Source: Stagonosporopsis chrysanthemi
Lineage: Eukaryota > Ascomycota > Dothideomycetes > Pleosporales > Didymellaceae
DNA length: 20,181 nt
Assembly (NCBI GenBank): GCA_022560025.1
Contig: JAFISE010000328.1
Span: forward strand, 1 to 20,181
Direction: 5' to 3'
The notes under the pieces: generated by a model
Told to the model about the DNA's origin: nothing
Database searches by the model: none
Seen by the model: only the letters and a program-made list of their open reading frames with translations
Program-made: the position numbers and the translations under genes
Shown: positions 1-8,450 of the stretch, piece after piece
Layout: each line of letters begins with the position of its first letter
Numbering within the stretch: position 1 is the first letter of the stretch

Positions 1-99
1 GGCCCGTGCGACCCCTACTCTACCACTACCCCTAGGTCCGTGCGACCCCGACCCTACCCCTACCCACTGCTGGGTACCCCGCACCCATTTGCCAGCCTA
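1..99 (+). mobile_element. Right terminus of a hAT-family transposon copy not affected by RIP (truncated by window edge)
   Basis: This GC-rich stretch aligns along its whole length, without gaps, to the right end of the hAT element that terminates at 16978. I count 17 differences, and every one is a C or G here and a T or A in the other copy. It ends in the same GCCAGCCTA-type terminus, after which the two sequences diverge. Two copies of the subterminal motif CGTGCGAC (5-12 and 39-46) correspond to mutated TGTGCAAC motifs in the other copy; such subterminal repeats are typical transposase-binding sites in hAT elements. The rest of this copy lies left of the window, so I cannot say whether it is intact. 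Confidence 0.8.
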
Positions 100-107
100 A
101 GTGTAGC
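100..107. repeat. Predicted 8-bp target duplication of the hAT copy ending at 99
   Basis: hAT elements duplicate 8 bp. If the terminus is at 99, the duplicated octamer here is AGTGTAGC. The partner lies outside the window, so this is a prediction only. Confidence 0.4.
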
Positions 108-729
108 TGTTCTTATATAAACTTCTTAGTAGCTTTAAGTTCTTCTAGGTTCTATTTATATAAAAAAGAGTAATAGTTTAGCAAGAGTTCTTTTAAAACA
201 ATTCTATAGTTATAAAGGCAGTGTTCTAAAAGGCTTTTAGCTTCTGCCTTACTAAATATATTAGTATACTAGGAGTATTAAGCTAGTAAGTATTTCTAGA
301 TTAGTTAAGCGTTGTTAAAGTTGTCTTAATTACGCTTTTCTTCTATAATACAATTTATCTTATATAAATTAGTTATAAAGAACTTGTTTTATAGTTTCTT
401 TATTAAGAAGTAGAAAGTATTAGCTAAGAGTGTAGTAATAGTAGCGTCCTTAGTTAGACTAGTTACAGAGGTATTTACTACTTTATTAAGTAGCACTAAG
501 AGTTGTAAATAAAACTTAGGCAACTTTAATATACTTCTTATATATTAAATAGTTGTACTAAGGCTATATTATTGCTAATACTATTTTTATTCTTATAAAG
601 CATCCTATTACTCTATGTCCTGTTAGGCTTTGCTTTTTCTAAGATATTGTTGCAAACTTATTAATAAAGGCAGGGCAGAATTATATAATTAAGAGTATTT
701 AGCAAGCTATATTAACTAAGACCTATCTA
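108..729 (-). other. RIP-degraded AT-rich sequence, probably the continuation of the old retrotransposon
   Basis: Very AT-rich, TA/TAG/CTA-dominated sequence with no open frame. It lies downstream (minus strand) of the degenerate gag-protease frame and is presumably the start of its pol region, but I could not recognise a reverse transcriptase motif. The left end is cut by the hAT terminus at 99. Confidence 0.4.
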
Positions 730-2301
730 TATTAAGTTATAGCTTAAAACACTTTAACTACTTAATTCTAATAATATAGTTCTATAATCTAAAGTCTATA
801 ATAATAAAAGAGTAATTATATACCTTTTAGCTATTAACTATAAAGTGTAACTGTGTATACTAGGTTACTAGAAAGGTAATTTAATTCTAAAACCTTTTAA
901 GCTAGACTAAGAAGAGTAGCTTTTAGAAAAGTTTATAGACAGAGGTAGAAATAGAATAAGCAATATTAGAATTTAAAAACAAAAATCCTTAGGCACTAGT
1001 ATTAACTAAAGAGCAGAGTTAAACACTAAGCTCTTAGTTGTAAAGAATAGTAGAAGTAAAGAAATAAGGTCTGCTAAATAAATAAGATAATAAAAGGTTA
1101 AGTAGATTATATTAGTTTAGGCCTAAGTAAGATTATCTTTCTAAGCAGGACTGTTTTCTATAGAGATTAAATAGGTCTTATTAAAGTCTTCTTTAGTATT
1201 AATAAAGTCTTTCTGTTTTACCTTAATTTTGTGTATACAGAGTACTATATAACTCTTAGTAAAGTATCTTAGCTTTTTATAGTTATAGCAAGCTCTTAGA
1301 GTTATATTTGTTTTAAGTGTAAGTATATTAGAAAGTTAGCAGAGTATAAGAGTACTCTAAGCAAAGTAAGTAGATTAGCTAGAAAAAAAGTAATCTTATT
1401 AACTTGTTGTAACAGAGCTCTATTTTATATTTAACTAAGGTGTTTTTATTAATCTTAGAGGTTGTAAAACTAGAAGTAGCAGTATAGTAAGGTTGTTTTT
1501 CCTTTCTATATTGTAAGCAGTTAAGTATTTTACTATTTAAGAGAAGGAATTATACTATTACTACTTAAAGCCTAGATTAAGTACTTAAATACTTAAGGAA
1601 ATCTTAGTCTATATATAGTAAAACTATTCTAATTAGAGTACCTTTTCTTTTATAGCTATACTAAGAAAGCAGCTCTTAAAAGTAGAGAAAACTTCTAATT
1701 TCTCTATTTAGAGTTAATTAAAGGCTGCTTAGCTTTCTGCCTGCTTGTTCCTAGTAACAAAGTATGTCTTAAAGAGCGTAATTATCTCTTCTATAGTGTA
1801 AAAGCAATCTGTCTTATTGTTAGAAAGGTACTAAGGTTCTAAGTATTCTTTAGCTAATCTAGAGATATAACTCTAGACAAAGGCTATATAAGTATATATA
1901 CTCTAATAGTAGTCTATATTAATATTAAGTTAGTCTTAAATAAAAGTATACTATTACTAAAAAGTAGAGTTATCTTTATTTATAAAAACCTTAATATTAG
2001 AGGTCTTTTTAGAGAGCTTTTTGCGTACTATAAGTCCTAAGCTAGCTTTTAATAGCTGCCTTATAGTAGATTAATATAGTACACCTATTAGTAGTGTTTC
2101 TATTATAGAAAGAGGGCAATCTGCTAAAGCAAGACTAGCACGTAACTAAGCAAGTTCTTACTATAGTTAGGCTATCTCTTTTAAGAGATTGTAGTAAGAT
2201 AGCTTTAAATTAGATCTGTTGTTAGCAGCAGACTGTTGTACTAATACAGGGCTCTAAGAGCGTCTAGCCTCTAATTAGTTCTAAGACTAAGTAGCAGGTC
2301 C
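730..2301 (-). pseudogene. gag: RIP-degraded gag-protease of an older LTR retrotransposon
   Basis: Reading the minus strand from 2301 down to about 730 in one fixed frame gives a protein-like translation interrupted only by substitution-type stops, with no indel needed. Around 1950-1560 it resembles the retrotransposon gag capsid family, with peptides such as RLAKEYLEP, TIEEIITLFKTYF and VFSTFKSCFLSIA. Near 1300-1250 is a CCHC zinc-knuckle remnant, read as ACYNYKKLRYFTKSY, in which the second and last Cys and the His appear as Tyr, as TGT-to-TAT and CAC-to-TAC changes would produce. Near 900-760 the peptides IHSYTL, RYIITLLLL and YRTILLELSS resemble the C-terminal part of gypsy-type aspartic proteases. 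Gag and protease therefore seem to share one frame in this family, unlike the younger element next to it. The chromovirus at 2318 interrupts its 5' side. Family assignment beyond LTR retrotransposon is uncertain. Confidence 0.65.
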
Positions 2302-2312
2302 TATAGTAGTGC

Positions 2313-2317
2313 CTAAT
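2313..2317. repeat. Left target-site duplication of the chromovirus (CTAAT)
   Basis: CTAAT directly precedes the TGT start of the left LTR and is repeated exactly at 10891-10895 after the ACA end of the right LTR. Five base pairs is the usual duplication size for Ty3/gypsy integrases. Confidence 0.92.
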
Positions 2318-2531
2318 TGTGAGGTCACTGTAGGCAGGCAATCGGACTCAAGGTAGATAGGATGGCTTCAAGGCCGAATTAGGGTTGTATTTGGATATCA
2401 GACGAATCCTTGAGGTGTGAGCCTCTGGATTCAATAGGAGTATATATATAAGAGGCCCGTGCGCAGCCCAGCCCTTGGCCTAGGTGTGCCCAAGGTAGGG
2501 CTGAGGGGTATCAGAGAGGAATCCTGTGACA
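2318..2531 (-). repeat. 3' LTR of the chromovirus
   Basis: 214 bp, starting TGTGAGGTCACTG and ending TGTGACA on the plus strand. It aligns without gaps to 10677-10890 with 17 differences, all transitions. It contains the same TATA tract and hairpin as the other LTR. Confidence 0.95.
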
Positions 2532-2535
2532 ATAG

Positions 2536-2549
2536 CCCCCCCCCTTCTT
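2536..2549 (-). promoter_or_regulatory. Polypurine tract (plus-strand primer) of the chromovirus
   Basis: On the minus strand this is AAGAA followed by nine G, four bases (CTAT) before the TGTCACAGG start of the 3' LTR. That is the expected site for the RNase H-resistant primer of plus-strand DNA synthesis. The G-run is conspicuous because RIP cannot hit it (no CA or TG inside). Confidence 0.8.
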
Positions 2550-2940
2550 GCAGCTCGTCCTGAACTGCTCAGAGTTCCTATTCTTGTGTAAAGTACAGCT
2601 GCTGGGCTCTAGAAAACCTCCGTCCCACAGGAGGAAAAAACCTTGGCTGGAGAAGCTGCCGTAACTGTTACAGGGATCAAGTACTCAGACTCAACCCCAG
2701 AGGCTGGTGCTACCGTCAACCTGCCCCTGGCCCAGGCCGGGGGAGGTGCGAGTAGTTACTAATACTTAGCCTTTAGTCCCTGGCTGTGTACGCGCTCAGA
2801 GTTGTAGCCTCTCCTACAGAGCCTCAAGCTCCTCTTGGGTCAACTTTGAACAGGTAGGCCCACCATCAGCTAGCATATTGATCAGGCCTCGACCTGTCGT
2901 TTGTAGGGTAAACGCCGCAACGTCGCCCTCCTAATGCCCT
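2550..2940 (-). other. 3' non-pol region of the chromovirus, proximal to the LTR
   Basis: No recognisable gene. On the minus strand a short protein-like stretch near 2870-2780 reads LTQEELEAL followed by a stop; it may be a remnant of a small sense ORF downstream of the minisatellite, but I cannot assign it. Confidence 0.3.
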
Positions 2941-3145
2941 GAACTCACGCCTATAGACAGCAGGGGTTGCTCTGAACTCACACCCGTAGGCAGCGTAGCA
3001 GTGCTCCAAACTCACGCTCTCTGGCGGCGTCGCACGTGTTCTGAACTTCACTCTCAGGTGGCAGAACTAGGGGTACTCTAAACTTACACCTGTAGGCGGC
3101 GTTGTACAAATTCTGAACTCACGCCTGCAGGCAGCAGAATTAAAG
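2941..3145 (-). repeat. Minisatellite array B: six units of about 35 bp in the 3' region
   Basis: Units begin near 2941, 2974, 3008, 3043, 3080 and 3115 with variants of GAACTCACGCC followed by GGCAGC or GGCGGC. Spacings are 33, 34, 35, 37 and 35 bp, so a reading frame is not kept. The unit is the same as in array A inside pol (6665-6905), and the sequence after the last unit (GGCAGCAGAATTAAAGGA) resembles the one flanking array A (GGCGGCAGAATCACAGGA). This points to copying of one array from the other within the element. Confidence 0.85.
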
Positions 3146-3540
3146 GATGCTCAACATGTGAGTTCCTTAGATGTAAATGCTTATACTCTAACCTATAGGT
3201 GCCCCACAAGGTCACTAATAGGCTCCCGTAATAGGTCTGGCTCCTGCGCAAGCGGCCTTAGGATTCATTCCTTCATAGGAGCGGCATCTCATATGGCGAA
3301 CAGGTCACGATTGACCGTTTGTCACCTTCTGATAAGTGCCTAATTCAATAATCGCGCAGCGTCATTGAACTTCCAGCGTTTGCCCTGTCACGCCCTAGGT
3401 AAAACAGCAACCCGCAGGGGTGAGATTGTGTGGCTATTGGCCATGCGAGTGAATGGTCGCATGCTGCTTTTAGGCGCGAGTGAATGTTGTGAAGAGTAGG
3501 TGAGAGAGCAGTCAGAGGTCGGAGCGTGGCTGGGGGACGG
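3146..3540. other. Intergenic stretch of the chromovirus 3' region, upstream of the antisense gene
   Basis: No convincing coding region. The short open stretches here on either strand have no recognisable motif. The part next to 3541 is presumably the upstream promoter region of the plus-strand gene that starts at 3643. Confidence 0.4.
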
Positions 3541-3551
3541 TTGGTGGACCA

Positions 3552-3642
3552 TATAAACACACCACGGCACTCCAACTTCTTACACACTACACTCAACTAC
3601 CTGCATCTCTTTGCTGCGATACCTCTTCTGCAACTAGTCACC
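3552..3642 (+). promoter_or_regulatory. TATA box and pyrimidine-rich leader of the antisense gene
   Basis: TATAAAC at 3552-3558 lies 91 bp before an ATG in good context (AGTCACCATGA). The interval is rich in C and T with many ACAC/CTAC runs, the usual look of a fungal core promoter and 5' leader. Its direction is opposite to that of the retrotransposon. Confidence 0.65.
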
Positions 3643-4571
3643 ATGACTCCAGCACCTTCTTACGTCTCAAACAAGCCTCTGCCTGACTTCGTGTATGCTT
3701 TGCCTGACAACATGGCTCCGCAGCCTTCACTCACACGCTTCTAGTGCCGCGGCAGCGTTACCTGCCTCACAACTGCTTCCAAGACTGACCCTGATGGCAC
3801 AATTTCGTCGTTCATTGCGGTGTTTCGACGCGCTGAGGGCTATGCCACGCGCAACAACAATTTTAGTGTCTGTTCTAGTTGCGCTCAGGCCTATAAGGGT
3901 GGTTGTGTCGAGGTATGCCCAAGCCTTCTCCGGTGTCGTTCTGGTACTAACGCGAAGCAGATAGAGGCACACTTCCGTCGAGCCTGCAACATCCTTGACT
4001 AGCTGATTGACCGCGCCCTCTGCAAGCATAACGATGCCGTTGCTGCAGCAGGTAACACCTTGACTGACGCCGAGGTCCTCGAGACCACCCAGACCTTCTT
4101 CCAGACCGCATACGACTACGCCAAAGCTTGCCGCATTAAGTTCAAGGAGTATGATGCTGTGGTTGCCCGGAAGGTCAAGAGCAGCGGCAAGACTGGGTCC
4201 CAATACCGTCACGATCGTCAGGTATCTCGCGAGCACAATCTGCAGCGCTACAATGTAAGGATGGTCCTAGTCTCTGCTGGATGTTTGCTGACTTTATAAA
4301 GGCTGCTATTGGTACAGTAGGCAAGAAGGCGCCCTCCAATGTTGTGGTTGATAGCTTGGTTGAGGAGCACTTCAAGAAGGCCGGTCGCGCTGCTAATGCT
4401 AAGAAGCGTTGGTACTACTATAGTACTGACATCCCCAGCGCGACTGAGGCTCCTCTGGCTGCGTTCGGTTGTCTTTCTGTAGCAGCCTCTCCTACCAAGG
4501 GCGGAAGCCGGGGTAGACGTAGTAGTCCGCCCTTCTGCCTGAGTCCCGCTCATTATAAGGTAGAGGTTTAG
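3643..4571 (+). pseudogene. Antisense accessory gene in the chromovirus, unknown function, one intron, two in-frame TAG stops
   Basis: Starting at the ATG at 3643, a plus-strand frame runs 204 codons to 4254, then after a 47-bp intron continues in phase from 4302 to a TAG ending at 4571, giving about 293 residues. Two internal stops (3742-3744 and 4000-4002) are both TAG, as expected from CAG hit by RIP; no indel is present. The N-terminus is MTPAPSYVSNKPLPDF. A Cys-rich segment has spacing C-X2-C-X7-C-X3-C-X5-C (within CSSCAQAYKGGC and following), which could bind metal. It is followed by a charged, probably helical region (DAEVLETTQTFFQ) and a basic C-terminal part (GGSRGRRSS). I do not recognise the family. 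Position and orientation are antisense to gag-pol, tail-to-tail with pol at about 4786, and the gene has its own promoter. It may be a captured host gene or an element-encoded accessory gene. Confidence 0.6.
4255..4301 (+). other. Predicted 47-bp intron of the antisense gene
   Basis: It has donor GTAAGG at 4255, a good fungal branch-site match (GCTGAC, within TTTGCTGACTTT) and acceptor AAG at 4301. Removing it joins the two coding segments in phase 0 (codon AAT, then GCT). The alternative, an unspliced gene, ends at a stop soon after the donor. Confidence 0.7.
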
Positions 4572-4785
4572 GTTAGTGGTGGTGTGCAGGATAGCCATAA
4601 AGGCTTTCTGAGTCAAATAGTTCAATGCTAGGCATAACCCACTTCACAATTGCATCTTGTGGGCAGAACAAGTTCCTTGACTATTTAGTGACTACATCGG
4701 ATCGTCGCCAGACCTGTATCGGCCTCTTGACGGTTCGCCATGGGTCAACGCCAATCGTGTCACTGTTAGACGTGTAGATTTAGCA
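4572..4785. other. Spacer between the antisense gene and the 3' end of pol
   Basis: About 214 bp between the plus-strand gene stop and the minus-strand pol stop. No feature seen; it presumably holds 3' ends of both convergent transcripts. Confidence 0.5.
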
Positions 4786-4794
4786 CTAATTGCC

Positions 4795-4845
4795 TGTAGA
4801 GGACTTCTGCGGACGTCCTCTCTTCCTCCTCAGAGGTTCAAGATC
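4795..4845 (-). other. AT-hook-like tail after the chromodomain
   Basis: The minus-strand pol frame reads RRKRGRPQKSS at about 4801-4830. The RGRP core flanked by Lys/Arg is the AT-hook DNA minor-groove binding motif. It follows another basic run (RPAGRKRKAPKD). An AT-hook could help tether the integration complex to AT-rich DNA; this is inference. Confidence 0.6.
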
Positions 4846-4879
4846 CTTAGGCGCTTTGCGCTTTCGACCCGCAGGTCTT

Positions 4880-5075
4880 AATCGTGATAAGTCACGGGAA
4901 TCTTTGTGGTAGTCTTCAAGTATCTAATCACAATAATCAAGATGCTTACGTGGTTCCCAGGTTGCGTCTTTATTTGACCAACCTAGCTACTTAACTCTGT
5001 ACTCACGCTCTCAGGCAGCAGAGTCGCGGTGCTCTAGGATTCCCTCAACCTCGTACCTATCGCAAGGTAGGGCAT
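4880..5075 (-). other. Chromodomain at the Pol C-terminus
   Basis: The frame reads YEVEGILEHRDSAA, a stop, EREYRVK, a stop, LGWSNKDATWEPRKHL, then DYCD, a stop, and ILEDYHKDSR. This is the classic chromodomain layout, with the aromatic cage region, the WEP motif and the C-terminal helix. The three stops fit CGA-to-TGA, TGG-to-TAG and CAG-to-TAG. In chromoviruses this domain reads histone methylation and directs integration to heterochromatin, which fits an insertion in an AT-rich repeat block. Confidence 0.88.
4999..5035 (-). repeat. Single minisatellite-like unit inside the chromodomain coding sequence
   Basis: The plus-strand text ACTCACGCTCTCAGGCAGCA is close to the consensus of arrays A and B (ACTCACGCCTTCAGGCAGCA). 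Here it encodes the conserved chromodomain segment SAA-EREY, so it is probably ancestral coding sequence rather than an inserted repeat. Confidence 0.5.
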
Positions 5076-5129
5076 CTATAGGAATCTGCACTAGACCTGG
5101 CCAGAACTCCTTGCTCGCAAGGGGCTCCC

Positions 5130-6260
5130 TCTAGGGTTCAAGTAGCAAGACGTTGAACACTGGGTGCACTCTGTCTATAGAGGGTAGCAGCTCAAGCTTG
5201 TACGCCAATTTCCCAACCTTCTTAAGGACCGTGAACAGCCCTAAGTACCTTGCGTCGAACTTCTTTAAAGGACGCTTAGTAAGGAGGTTCTTTGCGCGGA
5301 GGATCACCTAATCTCCTTCTGCAAAGTGTCGTTCAGATCTCTTAGAGTTGTACCAACGAGCTTAGCTCTGTTAGGCGTACTCTAGAGTCTCCTTTGCTGT
5401 AGCCCAAGCTTTATGCCAACGCATAAGGCGCCCAGCAACTTGCTGTCGTAGCTCCAGGGCCTTCGCGTCCTTGTCCCAGTCAGCAGGCAGTTGGCGTAAC
5501 CAATGCTCGTCTGGCACTCTGTCAAAGCCTTTAGGATCAACACCATAGGCAACCTTAATAGGAGACTCACCATAAGCTGCGTAAGGCTTTAAGTTATATG
5601 CGTACTCTGCATACAGCAGGAGGTCTACCCAGTTGTCCTGTTAGTAGTTTATGTATATGCAAAGGTACGTCTCAAGCTCTTGGTTTTGCCGTTCCGTCTG
5701 GCCGTCTGTCTAGGGATAGAAGGCCGTACTAAGACAGTGGACTATCTTGAGGTAGTAGCATATATCAGACTAGAACTGGCTAGTAAAGACAGAACCTTAA
5801 TCTAACAGCAGGGTGTCCGGCGGGCCTTGTAGCAGGAAACACTGTTCTAGCAGCAGCTCGGCTAGGCTCTGGGCCGTGATCGTCTTGGTTCCGGGAAAGT
5901 ATTGGACGTACTTACTAAACCAGTCTACAAGGACCAATATCGAGTTATACTCGTTTCCTCTGGCATCCTTAGACACAGGTAGATCTGTGACAAAGTCAAG
6001 GGAGAAGTGACGCCAGGCTGTATTAGGTACAGGGAGAGGTGACAGTAGTCCCCAGGGCTTGTGTCTCCGGATCTTGTTCAGTTGACAAGCTGGGCACCTG
6101 TGGATATACTCCTTCACGTCCCTAGTTAACTGAGGCCAGTAGTACTTTCGTTTCAGAACCTCAACGGTCTTCTCTATGCTAAAATAACCCCCTATAGGGT
6201 CATCATGATTCCTTAAAAGGATAGTTTCGCGAAGAGTTGCATCCTTAGGAATCTATACTT
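5130..6260 (-). other. Integrase with HHCC zinc finger, catalytic core and GPF module
   Basis: Minus-strand pol frame. The N-terminal zinc finger reads HDDPIGGYFSIEKT and later CPACQLNK; the second His is Tyr, as CAT/CAC-to-TAT/TAC would give. The core has the first Asp in SLDFVTDLP, the second in TLLLD followed by a stop and GSVFTSQFW, and the Glu in TDGQTERQNQELE, so the D-D-E triad is present apart from the interrupting stops. Then come AEYAYN, YLGPFTVLKKVGKLAYKLEL (the GPY/F module) and HPVFNVLLLEP, the usual chromovirus order before the chromodomain. Confidence 0.9.
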
Positions 6261-6499
6261 TCCCACTCTTACGCAGGACGCCATTGGGGTCAATTTGCCA
6301 ATAATGCTGTCCCTTACCCGCTCCGCCCGCCTCTCAGCGCGTCAGCGACTCGTTCCCGGGAAAGGCCTTATCCCGTTCCTAAACCTGTCTGATGAAATCG
6401 AGGAGACGTTCTGGGGCCTCCAGAGCGTATGCGGTCTCCCCTTGCGTGGCTACATTCGCAAGGTATGTGGGAGCGCTAACTTGACCGTCTAGGCTACAA

Positions 6500-6990
6500 A
6501 GGAGAGCCGCTGTAACGTCGAAGTCCGTTTCCCAAGCTTCGGATGAATCAGATTGACCCCAATTGCTATGATCTATAGAAGGCTGGTCAAGAGCTAAGGG
6601 AGGCGCACCTCCAGAACCAGACTGCTGCTGGCAGATATCCGCAGGGACGATGCTGCTGTGCCCTGAACTCACGCCCGCAGGCGGCAGGGTCACTAACTCC
6701 GAACTCACGCTTCTGGGCGGCAGGGGGTACACCAAACTCACGCCTGCAGGCGGCGTTGCACTTTCCCCTGAACTCGCACCCTCGGGCAGCGTAGCGTGTT
6801 CTGAACTCACACCTTCAGGCAGCAGAGGGTACCCTGAACTCACGCCCACAGGCGGCGTTGTACTATCCTCTGAACTTACACCTTCAGGCGGCAGAATCAC
6901 AGGAGCATCTTCGGGGTATTGACGGGTCGCCCTCAGCGCCCCCCTAGGGTGGTCAGCACCCTGCGCGGCCTGTACCACGCTGTAAGCCAT
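6500..6990 (-). other. Variable Pol spacer between RNase H and integrase
   Basis: This stretch is open and free of stops in the pol frame. It is low in complexity, rich in Pro, Ser, Gly and Val, and has no enzyme motif. Its middle is array A. The C-terminal part (SNWGQSDSSEAWETDFDV) is acidic. Ty3/gypsy polyproteins have a connection region here but normally without tandem repeats. Confidence 0.75.
6665..6905 (-). repeat. Minisatellite array A: seven in-frame units of 33/36 bp encoding PPxGVSSE-type repeats
   Basis: Units start near 6665, 6701, 6734, 6770, 6803, 6836 and 6872, with spacings 36, 33, 36, 33, 33 and 36 bp, every one a multiple of three. On the minus strand they encode 11- or 12-residue repeats such as PPEGVSSEDSTT, PPVGVSSGYPLL and PEGVSSEHATL. 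The strict three-base periodicity implies that array length changed while pol was under selection. Confidence 0.92.
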
Positions 6991-7079
6991 AGACTTTGCA
7001 AGAGTCTATATCCGAAGCTTCTGCTGGAGAGTGGGTAGCATAGCGTCCCTTAACGCTTGCTGCTCTCCAACAACTATAC

Positions 7080-7510
7080 CCTGAGCGTAGTCAGGACGCC
7101 TTAAAGGGCCGTCCGCTGCATTCTCAGGTCTGAGTTTGTATTCGACTTCAAAGTCAAATCTAGATAGCTCCTCCGCCCAACGGGCCTGTTTTGGAGAGAG
7201 CTCCTTTGTTGTCATAAAGTACCTCAGATTGTTATAATCGGAGAGTACTCGGATCGTGGACGCGGCGTGCTCGAGGTATTGCCTCCACTGCCGGAATGCC
7301 AACACGATCGCTGACAGTTCCTTATCGTGGGTATGCCATCTCACTGATGGTCCCTGGAACTTCTTGCTCCAGAACGCTACTAGCTTCCAGTGACTCTCGG
7401 TCATCAGCTCAGACGTCTGTGGCTGCAGCAGTATAGCTGCCATAGCAAAATCCGATGCGTCTGTAAGGACCACAATCAGCTTCGCAGGGTCAAAGTGCTG
7501 AAGCACTGGA
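7080..7510 (-). other. RNase H domain of Pol
   Basis: Largely open in the pol frame. VVLTDASDFAMAAILLQ supplies the first catalytic Asp, HDKELSAIVLAFRQWRQYL the Glu, LSDYNNLRYF the next Asp (usually followed by His, here Tyr), and RPENAADGPLRRPDY is the conserved end. It degrades the RNA strand during reverse transcription. Confidence 0.9.
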
Positions 7511-7699
7511 GCCTTGGTAAACCAAGCCCTAATATCGAGGAACGCCGCGCGGACGTCCTCAGGCCAGCTCTATGGTCTATACCATTTGGTTGGGCCTTTG
7601 CGCATTTCCTTCTTCGACTTCGCCCCCCCCTTCTAGGGATCGGGTCCCTCTTAGTCCAGCTCTGGGTTCTGGGCGGCCGTCATATGGTCCACCAGCAGT

Positions 7700-8450
7700 C
7701 GCACGATACCTGAGTAATTGTACACAAACCTCCTATAGAAGTTTGCGAAGCTAAGAAACACCTAGATGTCCTTATAGCCCTTAGGCTCAGGCCACTCCGT
7801 GATGGTGCGCACTCTTTCTAGGTCTATCACCACGCCCTCAGGCGTGACAATAAAGCCTAGAAACTCAACAGATTCTGTTGAGAAGGAGCACTTGCTTGCC
7901 TTAGCAAACAGGCCCCACTCGACCAAACAGTCGAGTACCTCTTCAACGTAACAATTGTAATCTTCTAGGTTCTCCGAGTAGATCAGGATGTCGTCCAAGT
8001 ACACTACGCAAGTCTGATCAAGCAGGCCCCTAAGGGCTCTGTGAATATACGACTAGAAGGTCGCTGGGGCGTTGGCCAACCCAAAGGGCATGACTAGGTA
8101 CTCAAAGTGCCCATATCGTGTCTTAAACGCGGTCTTCTACTCATCACCTTCCTTGATCCGGAGCCTATGATAGGCGTCACGTAGATCCAGCTTGGTAAAA
8201 ACCCGCGCCTTTGACAGTCTATTGAGCATCTCACTAACCAGGGGAATTAAGTAGCGATTCTTAATCGTTACCTTGTTCAATCCCTAGTAGTCCACGCACA
8301 GTCTCATGGTACTGTTGGCCTTTAGGACAAACAGGATTGGGGCACTAGCTAGAGACTTGCTTGGTCTGATCCACCCCTTCTCCTGCGCTGTGTCGAGGTA
8401 TTCCCAAAGGATATCTAGTTCCTTGCGAGAAAGGTTGTATATTGGGAGAT
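7700..8450 (-). other. Reverse transcriptase domain of Pol
   Basis: Recognisable blocks in order: EKGWIRPSKSLASAPILFV, CVDY then a stop and GLN, FTKLDLRDAYHRLRI (first catalytic Asp), YLVMPFGLANAPATF, and VVYLDDILIYSE (YLDD active site). After these come FLGFIVTPEGV and FANFYRRFVYNYS of the thumb/connection. The stop within the normally DYRGLN/DYQGLN motif fits CAG-to-TAG. Confidence 0.93.

Noticed and set aside
1..99. CCCTA-rich runs resembling telomeric (CCCTAA) repeats; similar runs at 16850-16960
   Set aside because: There is no regular hexamer. The run matches the hAT terminus with subterminal motifs and ends at a shared element boundary.
2941..3145. Direct repeats with 33-37 bp spacing, resembling a CRISPR array
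   Set aside because: The units abut, with no unique spacers, and drift like a minisatellite. The related array in pol is protein-coding and the context is a eukaryotic retrotransposon.
3158..3343. Short plus-strand open frame of 61 codons
   Set aside because: No start context, no motif, low coding character, and it lies directly after the minisatellite.
3727..4236. Minus-strand open frame of about 169 codons in the chromovirus 3' region
   Set aside because: It overlaps the plus-strand gene that has a promoter, start context and intron, and its translation has no motif; it is likely the shadow of a GC-rich coding exon.
6650..6922. Plus-strand open frame with ELTPSGG-like repeats
   Set aside because: It is the mirror of the in-frame minisatellite in pol on the minus strand; frame-keeping spacing opens several frames at once.
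7390..7713. Plus-strand open frame of about 107 codons
   Set aside because: It is antisense to the well-supported RNase H coding sequence; no promoter or motif.
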